From Rhizophagus clarus (Eukaryota; Glomeromycota; Glomeromycetes; Glomerales; Glomeraceae), in assembly GCA_015698045.1 (NCBI GenBank), contig BLAL01000043.1:1880234-1944233 (forward strand): 64,000 bases of DNA, in the 5' to 3' direction. The notes below the pieces were generated by a model. The model was not told the DNA's origin. It made no database searches and saw only the letters and a program-made list of their open reading frames with translations. This document shows, in pieces, positions 1-14,150 of this stretch; positions within the stretch are counted from its first letter, which is position 1; each line of letters begins with the position of its first letter. The position numbers were made by a program, and so were the translations under genes.

Positions 1-906
1 ACAACATCATGGCGAAGCACAATATTTCCTTGTATTTGACATATTTCTGTAAGTATTTAGTGACAAATCCCAAGTTTTTTTTTTAAAAAAAAAAATATTC
101 ATTCAAATGAATTTTTTTTTTTTTGTAGAATTATCGCTTCTATTTCAGGTATCACTGTGTGTGCTAGATATTTAGTTACAAGTATTGAACATTTGGCCCA
201 TAGTTTTCATCTTGGTAATGGGTTTATTGGAATGGTCCTTTTGCCACTTTGTGGTATGTACAATAAATACTTGATTTAATAATTATAAATATGAGTTTCT
301 TGCTTATATTAATTAAATTTTTTTTAAATCAGTCGTATCTAATTTCATGGAACATTACGATGCTATTAAAGAAGCCTCTGAAGATAAAGTTGATACTGCT
401 GTCGGTTTAATTCTTAATACATCAGTTGTAAGTTAGTTTTTTTTTTTTTTTTTTTTAGAAAAGATGATATTTTAATATATTAATTAATTATGCATACGCA
501 TATATTTGGATAAAAGCAAATTGCACTTTTAGTCACACCAGTTCTCGTACTTGTCGGTTGGATCACATCGAGACCATTGACATTAGATTTCAATACATTG
601 GAAATTTGTGTATTAGCTTGTGCGGTGTTAATTGTAAATTATTTAGTTGCAGACGGAAAAGCAAATTGGTTAGAAGGTTATATGCTTATAGTAAGTATCT
701 CAGTAAAATTTTATTATTGTTTTTTTAAAAAAGAATATATTACTGAAATTATTATATTTTAGGTTTCTTATCTTATTATTGCAGTTGCATTCTTCTATTT
801 CCCAAATGTACCCGAAGTCCCTGAAATTGAAACTTTGAAATGTAATCCTTGGAGTAGAAATCTTCCACCAGAATTGTTAGGAGTTGGTCAAGAAGAGGGT
901 CAATAA
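1..906 (+). CDS. Vacuolar Ca2+/H+ exchanger, CAX/VCX1 family (3' part only)
   Basis: This is the C-terminal part of a cation/proton exchanger that loads Ca2+ into the vacuole using the proton gradient. Five exons are visible: 1-48 (codons start at base 2), 129-253, 333-427, 517-690 and 763-906. All have GT..AG borders, the phases agree, and the frame ends in TAA at 904-906. The second CAX repeat is recognisable: GFIGMVLLPL followed by SNFMEHYDAI, the acidic helix that holds the ion-binding glutamate, then VGLILNTSVQIALLVTPVLV, and hydrophobic membrane segments through YLIIAVAFFYF. Family members usually have SNAxEH, and the SNFMEH seen here keeps the E-H pair. The start and the first repeat lie outside the window. 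The family is clear; which paralogue it is cannot be told. Confidence 0.9.
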
Positions 907-1214
907 ACATTCAGTGATTAGGTTTACTTATATACATACAACTTGTCATTTTCTTCTTTCCTATTTCTAAATTCCGAATTACCTTTATATCCATAAAATC
1001 TCCGCTATTAGAAAAATTAGAAGTCAAAATCGCTCCTGCCACTTTTCTTTTCTCTCTTTATTATTATTATTTTTTATTTGTAGAAAAAATTAAAGTAATA
1101 ATAAATTTTATACTAATAACTAGCAAATGATACATGATTCCATTTATGATTATCTATTATTTCTATAAATGGTTAAATTACCGATCATTTATTTATACAA
1201 ATCTATTTAATTTA
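907..1214. other. Short convergent intergenic region
   Basis: This AT-rich spacer lies between two genes that converge on it, the exchanger and COQ1. It holds T-rich and AATAAA-like stretches that could serve as 3' processing signals on both strands. No ORF or RNA gene is visible. Confidence 0.5.
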
Positions 1215-2841
1215 TCATTTTTTTCTTGTTAACATTTTTTGTGATAATTGAATTAAAGCATTTCGAGCGTCGGATTCAGGTAATTTTAATATAGCATTAA
1301 TAGCTGTTTGACAATGTGAAGCGGCTAATAATTTTGTTTGTTTTATTCCATTACTTTGATTAACTAATTCACTCGCCTAAAAATCGAATAATTTAAAGGT
1401 AAGATATCGAATGTCCATTTTTAAATCAGAATTTTTTTTTTTTTTAAAAAAAAAAAATTTACTTTTTTTACATCTCCTTCTTGAGAAAATTTACGTTTTA
1501 TTAATGGACCTAATTCGGGATATTCCTCCCATGCATATAATACAGGAGCTGTAGCCAATCCTAGTCTTAAATCAGCTCCAGCAGGTTTACCTAATTCTTC
1601 TGAACTAACAATAAAATCTAACACATCATCTACCAGCTAAAAGTGAAGAAAAAGCAAATATATATATATATATAATTCTTATTTTTTTAAAAAAAAAATA
1701 TTAACGAAAAAAGAACACTTACTTGAAAAGCTAAACCAATATTTTTACCATAAGTATAAGCAATTTCAGATACTTCTTGAGTAGAACCACCTAGTACTGA
1801 AGCAGCACGACAACCTTTTGCTATTAAACTAGCAGTTTTCATATAAGTTTTTTCCATATAATATTCAAAGGTAGTTGTACCTTTCGAAGATACATTTTTA
1901 AGTTGCATAAATTCGCCTTCAACTAAATTAGCGATAGCGGTAGCTAATAACTCAATAACTTCCGGATTATGCAAACGGGCTAATGCAACTGATGCCCTAG
2001 CTAATAAAAAATCTCCTGCAAGTATTGCCATTTTATTACCAAAACTTATATTAACGGAAGGATTATTACGTCTTTTTTCCGATTCATCAATTACGTCATC
2101 ATGAAGTAACGATGCCGTATGAATAAGTTCTATAATTTCTGCTAATCTTCTTTGAGTTGGAAGGATTATTGTGCCTGTTGAAGAAAATGATGGATAATAA
2201 TATAGAGTTGAATTATCTTTACTATCTAGCGTCTCAAATGATGATGATGTTGTTAATGGTTTATCTACTGTTTGAAAATGTTCTGTGTTGTAAGTAGCAT
2301 TATATTGTTTTGGAGCAATGCTTGTTGCTTGTGACATTAATAATACAATTAAAGGTCTAATATGTTTTCCTTCAGAAGAAAAATAATATTCACTTATAGT
2401 GTTTAATAATGGATGACCGCTTCCTAATAGCCTTTTAATGTTTGTTTTTAGATCTAACAAATCTTTACCTACAAGTTTAATTGGATCAATATATATAGTA
2501 TCTTTTTTTTCATCTTGAACTAATTTTTCTGCTTCTGCAATTGCTTGATTCCACGTATCTGTTTTATAAATATGATTTTTTGATGATGTCGATCCTCTCC
2601 CGAAAATTTCTTTCAGTTTTTTGTTGTCTATACTAGAATTTTTTTCTTTAAATATTGAAGATTTAACTATATTAAAGCTATTTGATATACGTTCTAGAAA
2701 TGATGGTGACACTTCTTTTGATGATGACGTTTTTGTATTTGTTGTCAATGTTGATTTTTGTGCTTTTGTTATGATTACCAATTTTAAAGGCCATTTATGC
2801 ATTGACAGTAATATTCTTCTAGAATATATGTGCATCATCAT
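1215..2841 (-). CDS. COQ1: Polyprenyl diphosphate synthase, mitochondrial (ubiquinone side chain)
   Basis: This trans-prenyl transferase builds the long isoprenoid tail of ubiquinone in mitochondria. There are three exons on the minus strand, 2841-1723, 1636-1463 and 1376-1215, all joined in phase 0, giving 484 residues. The ATG at 2839-2841 opens a basic, hydroxyl-rich leader (RRILLSMHKWPLK) that suits mitochondrial import. Conserved motifs are GKHIRP (about residue 158), the first aspartate-rich motif DDVID (248-252) within LIHTASLLHDD, GEFMQLKN, and the second motif DDVLD (376-380) at the start of exon 2. The stretch between GKHIRP and the first aspartate motif holds a Ser/Thr-rich insertion of some 40 residues, probably a surface loop. 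Family assignment is firm; chain length (hexa- to decaprenyl) cannot be read from the sequence. Confidence 0.93.
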
Positions 2842-3367
2842 CGTGCTACAAAAAAGCTATTTTCAAAAATTCAAAAAAATTAAAAAATTAAAATTCTTTT
2901 AATTGAAATTTCTATACATATATATACAAATTTTTTTTTTTTTTTTTGTATCGACATATAATTTTTAACTGGTTTAACTATAAATGGGAGAATTTTCAGG
3001 GGTTCAAATTATCAAGAATATGATCTTAACCATAATTCGATTATTCGATATGATCACGGAATTCGAAGGTAAAAAATTTGTCCGAAAGGAAGGTTTTTAT
3101 TGAATACTTTTCTTCGTTAAAGACTACTTGTTATCTACAAATATTGCTATCCTTTTTTTTTAGAAGGAATTGATATTACACAATATTTTACATTAGAAAG
3201 GTTATGCTCAATTTATACTCAATAGCAAAATTTTATGCTATTGGAGACGTCTTTTCAGCTTTGCATATTCATAACACGTTCGCACAAGCAGATCAAAATG
3301 AACCAACCATACTATAAGTAGCACCCTAAAAATTGAACCAATCCGTATTCGGAAGTTTTTGAGCAAT
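2842..3367. other. Intergenic region between COQ1 promoter and AAA gene 3' end
   Basis: This stretch of about 520 bp holds the upstream region of COQ1 (poly-T run at 2930-2948, TA-rich 2905-2930) and the 3' flank of the AAA ATPase gene. I see no coding signal or RNA gene. Confidence 0.4.
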
Positions 3368-5853
<2,486 letters not shown>

Positions 5854-6896
5854 GATTGTAAGAAAAAATTTTTAAAAATTTAAAAATTTCAAATTTGGTG
5901 ATTGACACTGTGAAGGCGATCTTTGTTCATGTGAAATCACAATAGTGCTGCAAATGTATCGTTACTGACCTGTACGACGGTCTGACTTGGCCCGCATAAT
6001 ATATTTTACAATAAGGGAGTCAAGATGATGCAAGTCCTATATCGTAGTTTTCACATCGGAGAATACATGCGATTAATATTCGGCGAGGACTCTCTTAATT
6101 GGTGTTGTAATCCGAAACTAAGGGTTACAATCCAAGTTGTAATCAAGTTGTAATCCTAAATGCCGTAATTATTTGTTTGCTCCGCTATAATTCTGAATAT
6201 GTAAATATAAAGATTGAAAAATTATTTAAGCAATAATAAAGATATAATATGTATGACATATAAGTAATTCTGGCCAGTCATCATAATGCCGGTCTAAACC
6301 GACATAATTCAGGCCTAAGTTGATTTATTTGGTTGGTATTGGTAGAAGGTTTGAAACAAGTAACGAGTCGGCTTTTAATTTTGAAACATTTTTGTGTAGT
6401 CTCGGACGTTTCCGGATTCTAGATATTTCCGTCCATAAAATTCGAAACCGGCAACTCATTGTTATATAATAATTAACTAAACAATACCCTTCCTGAAAAT
6501 CCGAGAGTTTGCGCCGAATGATATAATACGTGGCGCAGATTCATGTGGCGCAGACTCGATCATTTTCAAAACGCATTTACATATCCTTATTACGTAAAAA
6601 ATTTCGCGTAGATCTTATGTTACAATCCGGTAAACAATTCATTACAAAAATAGAAATATAGTAAAAATCAAACAATATAACCGAATGTAATAAAATAAGT
6701 TCTTGTTTTTCTTTTAAAGAATGATAATATGATTTTTTGCATTGTTTTTAATTTATTTAAATGCTAATTGACTACTTTTTATTTTTTGATTTCCCTTTTT
6801 TTTTATTTTTAATTCTTTTCTTTTTAATATATTCAATTCAATTTAATTTAATCTTTTTGAAAATTTTGAGAATTTTCAAATTTTTGTTCCGCGAAC
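5854..6896. other. 1-kb intergenic region upstream of ABC transporter
   Basis: No gene is recognised. The sequence is less AT-biased around 5,930-6,560. It contains GGCCAGTCAT and CCGGTCTAAACCGG-like words near 6,275-6,310 that recall degenerate repeats seen near 13,970 and 14,350. The last 100 bases before the transporter are T-rich and may form its promoter. Confidence 0.35.
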
Positions 6897-9800
6897 ATGG
6901 AAAAATACACTTCACAAAATATTTATAATAATAAAACTGATTCTATAAACAGTTATACATCAAACGATACACTAGTTGATTTAACGTACAATAATCGTAC
7001 GAGTACTCTTTATAATGATGAATCATTAAACTATACCAAATTGTCAACGGAAGACGAAAATACGCAACAAATTACAAATCAAAAGCTAAGAGATTCAGTA
7101 CCTAAAAAAAACGCAAGTGAAGATACAGATCAACACTATCATCAACCTTCAGATAAAAATAAAAATAACCTGGATGGCCGTTCAAAGTCAATATATTTAC
7201 CTGTGCAAAAACCTCAATTAAATATCACACCTACATCTTTCTTTCACATGTTTCAATTCGCTACATTATTCGATTATCTTCTCATGACGTTAGGGATGTT
7301 TTTTAGTATACTAAGCGGTCTATTGATTCCTTTTTTGTCAATTTTTTTTGGCAGTATATTTGGTGTGTTCACTGATAAAGAAACCGGAATCATAACTAAA
7401 CAATTGTTTGAGCAACGGGTAAATTTTTTAATATTTCGATTTACACTGTTAGGGATAGGAGCTTTTGCACTTACAGCTTTGATGATCACGTGTTGGATGT
7501 GGACTGGTGAAAGACAAGCAAAAAGAATGAAGATAACTTATTTTAAATCTTTATTAAGAATGAACATTAGTTACTTTGAAAGTGATGAAATAACATCTGG
7601 CGGATTATTGACCAGTGTGAATAAGGATACTGAAGAAATACGTGGTGTGATATCTGAACATTTAGGATATTTCGTTCAATCTATTGTCACAATAATAAGT
7701 TGTTTAACATTTGCTTTTATGAAAAATGCTACCCTTACTCTCGTAATATTAGCTTCAACACCTCTTATACTCATTGTAATTGTTTTCACCACTCGCACTG
7801 CAAGTCCATTGATCGTTAAAGAACGAAATATATTTATAAAGGCTGGTAATATACTTGAAAATGCTCTTGCTGCCATTAAAACAATTCGTGCATTTAATGG
7901 AGAAAAAAAAGAAGAAATTAAACATTATGAATGTTTACAAGAGGCGAATGATGTATCATCTCGTTTAGCATGGACGTATGCGCTGAGAACAGGTTTAACT
8001 CAATTTTTAACCTTGTCCTTATTCTTCCAAGGATTTTGGTTTGGTTCAACGTTAGTTGCAGATAGCAAATTAGCTCCAGGTGATGTTCTCAGTGTATTCT
8101 ACACCTGTTTATTGGGGTTGGGCGTTTTAAAAGGTATATTACCTAAGTTAGTTGCGATATCAAGAGCGAAAAATGCTATCAAGCCCATAAAAGAATTATT
8201 AGAAAGAATAGCAAGAATGGAATTAGATGCTTTAAATGGGTTTAAGATACCGAAAATTGAAGGAAGCATAAACTTTAATCAAGTTAGTTTCTCATATCCT
8301 AGTCGTCCGGATACGATAGTCTTAAGAAATGTTAATTTATCAATTCCTGCAGGGAAAACAACCGTTTTTGTCGGTCAAAGTGGTTCAGGAAAATCTACGA
8401 TAACGCAATTAATTCAAAGACTTTATGAGCCTAATGATGGGTTAATTACATTAGATGAACGTGAATTAAAAATACTTAATGTTTCTTGGTTAAGACAACA
8501 AATTGGTGTTGTAAGTCAGGAACCGATTCTTTTCAATGATACTATTTTTAAAAATATTGCTTATGGAAAAGCTGATTATTGGAATACGACAATGGATGAA
8601 GTTATCAAAGTTTGCAAACTTGCTTGCATTCATGATACTATAGAATCCCTTCCAAATGGTTATGAAACTCATTTAAGCGAAATGGGTAAAAATCTCTCCG
8701 GAGGACAACGTCAGAGAATCGCAATCGCTCGTGCTTTAATAAAAGATCCTGCAATTCTTATCTTAGATGAAGCGACAAGCGCTCTTGATATGACTTCGGA
8801 TCTAAAAGTACAAGAAGCACTCGAAAATTGTCGACAAAATCGAACTACAATCGTCATCACTCACCAATTGAAACATATCGGTGATAAAGATCTTATTTAC
8901 GTGTTGCATGAAGGAAAAGTTGTTGAATCTGGAATAAAGGCCGAGTTATTAAATTTGAATGGCTATTATAGTAAACTTGCGAGTGAACATTCTTCAAATC
9001 CAAATCGTAAAACACATGAATTAAACAGTGTTAATATGAGATTGAAGAGACATCTTACATTATTATTTCGTGATCCTCAAAAGCTGTCAACAAACGTGAA
9101 TTCATCCATTAAACGTTCTCAAAGTGTTAGAAAATCTCGATCTGGATGGCAACAATCCATTATCGAAGAATACATGCTTGACAATAGTAATGATGATAAT
9201 ACGGTAGATATGATTCAAGGAACTGCTACTGCAGCAATCTCGAAAAGATACGCTGATAAATCAGCAATAAATGATATTATTAGTTATTATGAAGATAATA
9301 TAGAAATACTTGTAACTGATGAATTGTCATCCGCAAGTAACAAAATGAGTATCTTTGAACTTATTAGAAAAACTATGGATAAAAAAGTATCTTATGGGGT
9401 TGGGCTTTTTTCTGCAATGATTGATGGAGGTATTAATCCCATATTTTCAGTTGTCTTAGCAAATTTATTAAATACATATTCAATACCCGATAGAAACGAG
9501 CTCCTTAAAAGCTCGAGAATATTTGCTCTTTACGTGCTTTTGATTGCCGCAGTAAGTGGAGTATCAGGACTTTTGAAGTATTTCTTACTTGAAAGAGCGT
9601 CAGAAAGGTGGGCAGTTCGCTTAAGACATATGGGATTTGGAAATGCGTTACGTCAACCTCAATCATGGTTTGATAAATCAGAAAACGCAACTGGCAAAGT
9701 GACTACAATACTCATTTCAGATACTGAATCGGCGAAAATCTTAATAGGGCATTTTGCAGGAAATGTTATTATTGGATTGGTTTCTTTATTAGGTGGAATT

Positions 9801-11075
9801 ATTTGGGCTCTTATAGTTGGATGGCAATTAACATTGGTTGGATTTGGATTGATTCCCGTTCTATTCTTATTTTCAGAATTAGAAGGCTATGTTCTACAGA
9901 AATATGAATTAAAACAAAAAATTGCTACAGAAACTGCAGCAAATGAATTTTATCAAGGAATTTCAAGTATTCGAACCGTCTATTCCCTTTCTATCGAAAA
10001 TATTATGGAAAATAAATTTCATGAAGCTCTCCAAAAACCTTTTCTGATTGGAGTTAGAAAAGCATTTATCTCTGGCACATCTACGGGATTTTTAGAAGGG
10101 TTATCCTATTTTACTAAAGCTATAACATTTTGGTACGGAGCTCAATTAGTCTCTCAAGGAATTTATGATCTCCAAAAAATGCTTATAGTTTGGACTTTGG
10201 TTATATTCTGTACAACATCTGCATCAGAAGTTCTTTCTACAGTCCCATATTATAGTAAAAGTAAACAAGCCATCAAATCCATTCAGAAAATTATTAATCT
10301 TCCGGTTATTCCAGATAATATTGGTATTTGCCCTGACAAATTACAAGGTTCAATCATATTTAAAGATGTAAATTTTTCATATCCTGAAAGACCAGATGTT
10401 AAAATTCTTGACAAATTAAATTTAAAACTAGAATCCGGGCAATCAGTTGCTTTGGTAGGTAAAAGTGGTAATGGGAAATCAACCGTAGCCGCCTTGCTAC
10501 AAAGAATTTATGAACCAAATAGTGGTTCTATAATGTTAGATTATGAAAATATTAAGGAAATCCAATTGAGATGGTTAAGAGAGAATATAGGAGTTGTTGG
10601 TCAAGAACCTGTATTGTTTGATATGACTATAGCGGAAAATATCGCATACGGCAAAGATGATGCTTCGCAAGAAGAAATTGAGATTGCTGCGAAACAAGTT
10701 AACATGCATGAGTTCATCTCATCTTTACCAAATGGCTATGATACGAAACTTAGTTCAACTGGATCATTATCCGGAGGTGAACGTCAAAGAATTGCTATAG
10801 CAAGAGTTCTTATAAGGAACCCAAAAATTCTTATACTTGATGAAGCTACGAGTGCATTAGATACAAAAAATGAGTCAATAGTTCAAGAAACATTAAGCAA
10901 AGTTCAGCAAGGTCGTACTACTTTAATGATAACTCATCGTCTTAAAAATATAAGGAATATGAGTAAAATAATTCTCATGGAAAATGGAAAAATAAAAGAG
11001 TCTGGTACTCATAAAGAATTAATGTCACTTCGTGGTGAATATTTTGAATTAATAAGAAGTGGAAATTCGTATTAA
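6897..11075 (+). CDS. Full-length ABCB transporter, Ste6/MDR type
   Basis: This is a single uninterrupted frame of 1,392 residues with the layout TMD-NBD-TMD-NBD, an exporter using ATP to move lipophilic substrates or peptides. The Asn/Ser/Thr-rich N-terminal 110 residues are followed by the first membrane domain. NBD1 has Walker A GQSGSGKST (493-501), signature LSGGQ (600-604) and Walker B ILILDEATSALD. NBD2 has Walker A GKSGNGKST (from 1188), signature LSGGE (1291) and ILILDEATSALD. Both H-loops read ITH (ITHQLK, ITHRLK) rather than the common AHR, a feature I associate with the fungal a-factor exporter Ste6 group, so a lipopeptide pheromone exporter is a plausible subtype. That is inference. 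The ATG follows GCGAAC directly. Lack of introns is unusual beside such intron-rich neighbours. Confidence 0.93.
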   Translation: MEKYTSQNIYNNKTDSINSYTSNDTLVDLTYNNRTSTLYNDESLNYTKLSTEDENTQQITNQKLRDSVPKKNASEDTDQHYHQPSDKNKNNLDGRSKSIYLPVQKPQLNITPTSFFHMFQFATLFDYLLMTLGMFFSILSGLLIPFLSIFFGSIFGVFTDKETGIITKQLFEQRVNFLIFRFTLLGIGAFALTALMITCWMWTGERQAKRMKITYFKSLLRMNISYFESDEITSGGLLTSVNKDTEEIRGVISEHLGYFVQSIVTIISCLTFAFMKNATLTLVILASTPLILIVIVFTTRTASPLIVKERNIFIKAGNILENALAAIKTIRAFNGEKKEEIKHYECLQEANDVSSRLAWTYALRTGLTQFLTLSLFFQGFWFGSTLVADSKLAPGDVLSVFYTCLLGLGVLKGILPKLVAISRAKNAIKPIKELLERIARMELDALNGFKIPKIEGSINFNQVSFSYPSRPDTIVLRNVNLSIPAGKTTVFVGQSGSGKSTITQLIQRLYEPNDGLITLDERELKILNVSWLRQQIGVVSQEPILFNDTIFKNIAYGKADYWNTTMDEVIKVCKLACIHDTIESLPNGYETHLSEMGKNLSGGQRQRIAIARALIKDPAILILDEATSALDMTSDLKVQEALENCRQNRTTIVITHQLKHIGDKDLIYVLHEGKVVESGIKAELLNLNGYYSKLASEHSSNPNRKTHELNSVNMRLKRHLTLLFRDPQKLSTNVNSSIKRSQSVRKSRSGWQQSIIEEYMLDNSNDDNTVDMIQGTATAAISKRYADKSAINDIISYYEDNIEILVTDELSSASNKMSIFELIRKTMDKKVSYGVGLFSAMIDGGINPIFSVVLANLLNTYSIPDRNELLKSSRIFALYVLLIAAVSGVSGLLKYFLLERASERWAVRLRHMGFGNALRQPQSWFDKSENATGKVTTILISDTESAKILIGHFAGNVIIGLVSLLGGIIWALIVGWQLTLVGFGLIPVLFLFSELEGYVLQKYELKQKIATETAANEFYQGISSIRTVYSLSIENIMENKFHEALQKPFLIGVRKAFISGTSTGFLEGLSYFTKAITFWYGAQLVSQGIYDLQKMLIVWTLVIFCTTSASEVLSTVPYYSKSKQAIKSIQKIINLPVIPDNIGICPDKLQGSIIFKDVNFSYPERPDVKILDKLNLKLESGQSVALVGKSGNGKSTVAALLQRIYEPNSGSIMLDYENIKEIQLRWLRENIGVVGQEPVLFDMTIAENIAYGKDDASQEEIEIAAKQVNMHEFISSLPNGYDTKLSSTGSLSGGERQRIAIARVLIRNPKILILDEATSALDTKNESIVQETLSKVQQGRTTLMITHRLKNIRNMSKIILMENGKIKESGTHKELMSLRGEYFELIRSGNSY

Positions 11076-11456
11076 AAATTTTATTAACTGAAAATTTATT
11101 AATTTTATAATCATTTATTTTATTATTGTATTTCTTAATTGATTTGTTCATTTACTTTATCATAAAATTAAAACACACTAATAAAAAAAAATTGGTAGCA
11201 TCGAAATGACGTAAATTCGAAATATTTACTGCACATCTTGGAATTTGCCAATTATGTCCAACTTTATATGGCAATTTTTTTTAGGAACGGCCGACCCGCC
11301 GTTTATTGTACAATACTATTATATTAAAATTAAAAATGGATAATAAAAGAAAACTTCCGATATTTCCCGTCTTCTTATTAATAGAAACAGGCTTGATCAT
11401 TTTTATATAAAATCAGGATCGTAGCCTTTTTTCGTCTACGAATTCTTTTTAAAAAA
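11076..11456. other. Intergenic region between ABC transporter and Pil1-like gene
   Basis: About 380 bp hold the transporter 3' flank (AT-rich, AATAAA-like words near 11,170) and the promoter of the next gene, with TATATAAAA at 11,404-11,412 about 45 bp before the ATG. No other feature is seen. Confidence 0.4.
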
Positions 11457-13726
11457 ATGAGCAATTTAACCGTTACGCCATCTGGAGAAGGAAGGCAAAC
11501 AACTATTTTTGATACTTTTAAAACCTTTACCAAAGATAATTTATCTCATGAAGTTCGGAGAAATCTTTCTAAATTAGATCCTAGGTTACCTGAAGATTTG
11601 AAAAATATCACTCTCTATTTAAAAGAAGAGAAAAATGTTTTAACAAGTTTACAAAATGCTGCGAATGAAAGAAGAGAAGGTTAGTATTATCAATGAATTT
11701 AATATTTATTTGAATATTTCTAACACTTTCCTTATTTAATATTTTAGCTAGCAAATATATTTACGTGTGGGGAAGAGAAATGGGCGAAGATATTGCTGTA
11801 CGTATAATGAAAGAATTTTCTTTTTATAATGATTATATTTTAAATTGCTTCACATAAGTAGGTATTTTTACTAGTTTTCTAATTTTTTTATTTTTTCTTA
11901 ATTAGGATGTAACTGAAAAACTAGCCGATATATTAACAAAAATATCAGATGTTGAGATCGTATTAACTGGTAAGAATAGACAAATAATCGAGATCAAATT
12001 CTGTATTTGATTCGAATTTTCATTATAATTGACTCAATTTCTCATTTTAAGAAAAATATGAACATTATAGAAATATTATTAAAGAAATTCGTGCTGCCGA
12101 GGAGCGTCTTATTGTTCATAAAGAAAGAAAACGAAAAATTAATGATGAAATACATAAAATAATGAAGTCTCATCCAAAATCGCCTAGAATTCCTGAACTT
12201 GAAGCTGATCTTAAAATGGTTAATCATGACTCTTTGGCTGATGAAACTGAAGTTGGTAATATTATAAGAAAAAAATTCAAAGAAGCTATGGCAATTCAGT
12301 TAAATGCTACTTTTGAGGCTTCGGAAAAAATTGCTATTATTTCCGGTTTTGGTTGGGACCTTGTTGAACAACTTGATTCTACTCCTATTAAACCTGGCGA
12401 ATCAAGGGAATACAAAGGTGAAATAGATAAATTATTTATTTGTAAATTTTTTCTAGTTGATGATACTAATGGATATAAACATTTTTTACAGGTCGTGAAA
12501 TAACTTCGCATGCTATTAAAGATTGTCAAATTGCTTTACATCGTTGGCAACCGTCTCCTTCAGAAGTTAGACCTCTTTTACCGGCTTTAACCAATACTGC
12601 TCCAGCACAATTAGCAACTCAAAAAGCAGAATACGAAGCAAAACTTAGTCAACTTACAGGTTCTATGACTGCTTTGAAAGATGAGCATGATGCTCAAATT
12701 GCTGATTTTGCAAAAAGTTTAGAGAATCAAAAACAAGAATATGAAAAACGAATTAATGAATTTGTTTCCGCTTTAGCCGCACAAAAGGATGGATATGAAG
12801 CACAACTTAATGATTTGTCTTCTGCATTGCAAGCGGAAAAGGGGGAATCTGCTTCAAAAATTGATGCACTTAATGCAGCTTTAGAAGCTGAAAAACGAGC
12901 TTCAGAAACAAAGATTAATGAAATTTCTACTGTGTTAGAAAACTCAAAGAAACAATATGAGGAACAATTAAAACAATATAATCTCATAATTTCTCAAAAA
13001 CAGGAATACGAAGTGGCACTTAGAGAGAGAGATTCAATTATTTCTAAACTTCAAGCTGATGTTAATAGTGTGGCAACAGAAAAGGGAAAATTATCTCAAG
13101 TGGTAAAAGAATTAGAGGAAACTCTTCAGTCTAAATCTACAACAATTGATCAAAAAGAAGATAAGATTAGTAAATTAGAAGATGATATTTCTAGTATAAA
13201 GAATCAGCTTTCGGGATTGAAAATATCATCGCCCGATACGACACAACTATCAAGTCCTTCTTCAAGCGGAAATACACGTCAAATTGTAGGAAATGTGCCA
13301 ATTTCTGGTGAAGGTAGCAAAGAAGGAACTCTTAGTTCCTCCAATTCTAATGCCACAGATCAAGGACCTGCTACACCACATGTTCCTCCTGTGAGTGGAC
13401 AATATCAACCTGGTGGTTTTGGGCATCCACCACCTCCTCCACAAGGATATTATGGTCAACAATATTATCAACAACAACCGTACTATCAACAATATTATCA
13501 GCAAGGACAACCTCCATTTGGTGGTTATCAACAACAGCCACCACCAGGACAATTTGGTCAATCTGGACCTACACCACAACCACCAGGACAATTTGGTCAA
13601 TCTGGACCTACACCACAACCACCAGGCAATTTTGTCGGCGGCTTCTTCCTTGGACCCCCCGATGAAGCACCACCAGCCTATGACGGGCCACCGAAGGAAG
13701 GATTTCCCGAAGATAAAAAAGGTTAA
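11457..13726 (+). CDS. Eisosome BAR-domain protein (Pil1/LSP1 family) with coiled-coil and Q/P/G/Y-rich tail
   Basis: Pil1/LSP1 proteins polymerise under the plasma membrane to make eisosome furrows. Five exons, 11457-11679, 11748-11797, 11906-11969, 12052-12417 and 12492-13726, join with matching phases to give 645 residues. The first 270 residues match the Pil1 BAR module in order: LSHEVRRNLSKLDP, EEKNVL, AANERREASKYIYVWG, DVTEKLADIL, a basic helix VHKERKRKIND, HPKSPRIPELEADL, EKIAIISGFGWDLVEQLD, PIKPGE and ALHRWQP. Yeast Pil1 ends soon after this. Here a heptad-rich coiled coil of about 190 residues follows (ATQKAEYEAKL..., KINEIST, ELEETLQSK), then a low-complexity tail with YYGQQYYQQQPYYQQ-type sequence and a 13-residue tandem repeat. 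The BAR assignment is firm. The extended architecture is unusual for the family as I know it. Confidence 0.88.
13541..13618 (+). repeat. Two tandem 39-bp units in the Pil1-like gene
   Basis: Bases 13541-13579 and 13580-13618 are identical 39-bp units, each encoding PPGQFGQSGPTPQ. A third, diverged unit begins at 13619. The length is a multiple of three, so the frame is kept; copy number may vary between strains. Confidence 0.9.
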
Positions 13727-14150
13727 GTTTGTTAATAGACATATCTCAAGAATAAACTTTGGATCTTGTTTATTATATTTATTAAATTACTACTACTACT
13801 ACTACTATTATTATTATTATTATTATTATTTTACTGTTTATTAAAATAATAGTTTATAATTGAATCGTATTTATTGTATTATATATGTCATTAGAATATT
13901 TTTTTTTTATATTCATTGTTTTTCTATTGAATAAATTCTGTAAATCACGTGATATTCTAATCTTAATTCTGGCCACCATTAAAGATTTGGCCAAGAGTTT
14001 TTTTCCTTAATTCCGGCCAAATAACCAAACCGGAGGCAATAAAATCACTTGCATGTAATCGATTTGTAAAACATATTACTTGGCTTTTAAATCATAATTA
14101 CCGGGTTTATATATACCATTTTTTACCTTTTATATTTAATTGACAATATA
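13727..14150. other. Intergenic region with trinucleotide microsatellite
   Basis: Directly after the Pil1-like stop, 13,788-13,830 is a compound microsatellite of TAC units followed by TTA units. The rest is AT-rich, with GGCCA-containing degenerate words at 13,970-14,035. No gene is seen. Confidence 0.6.
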
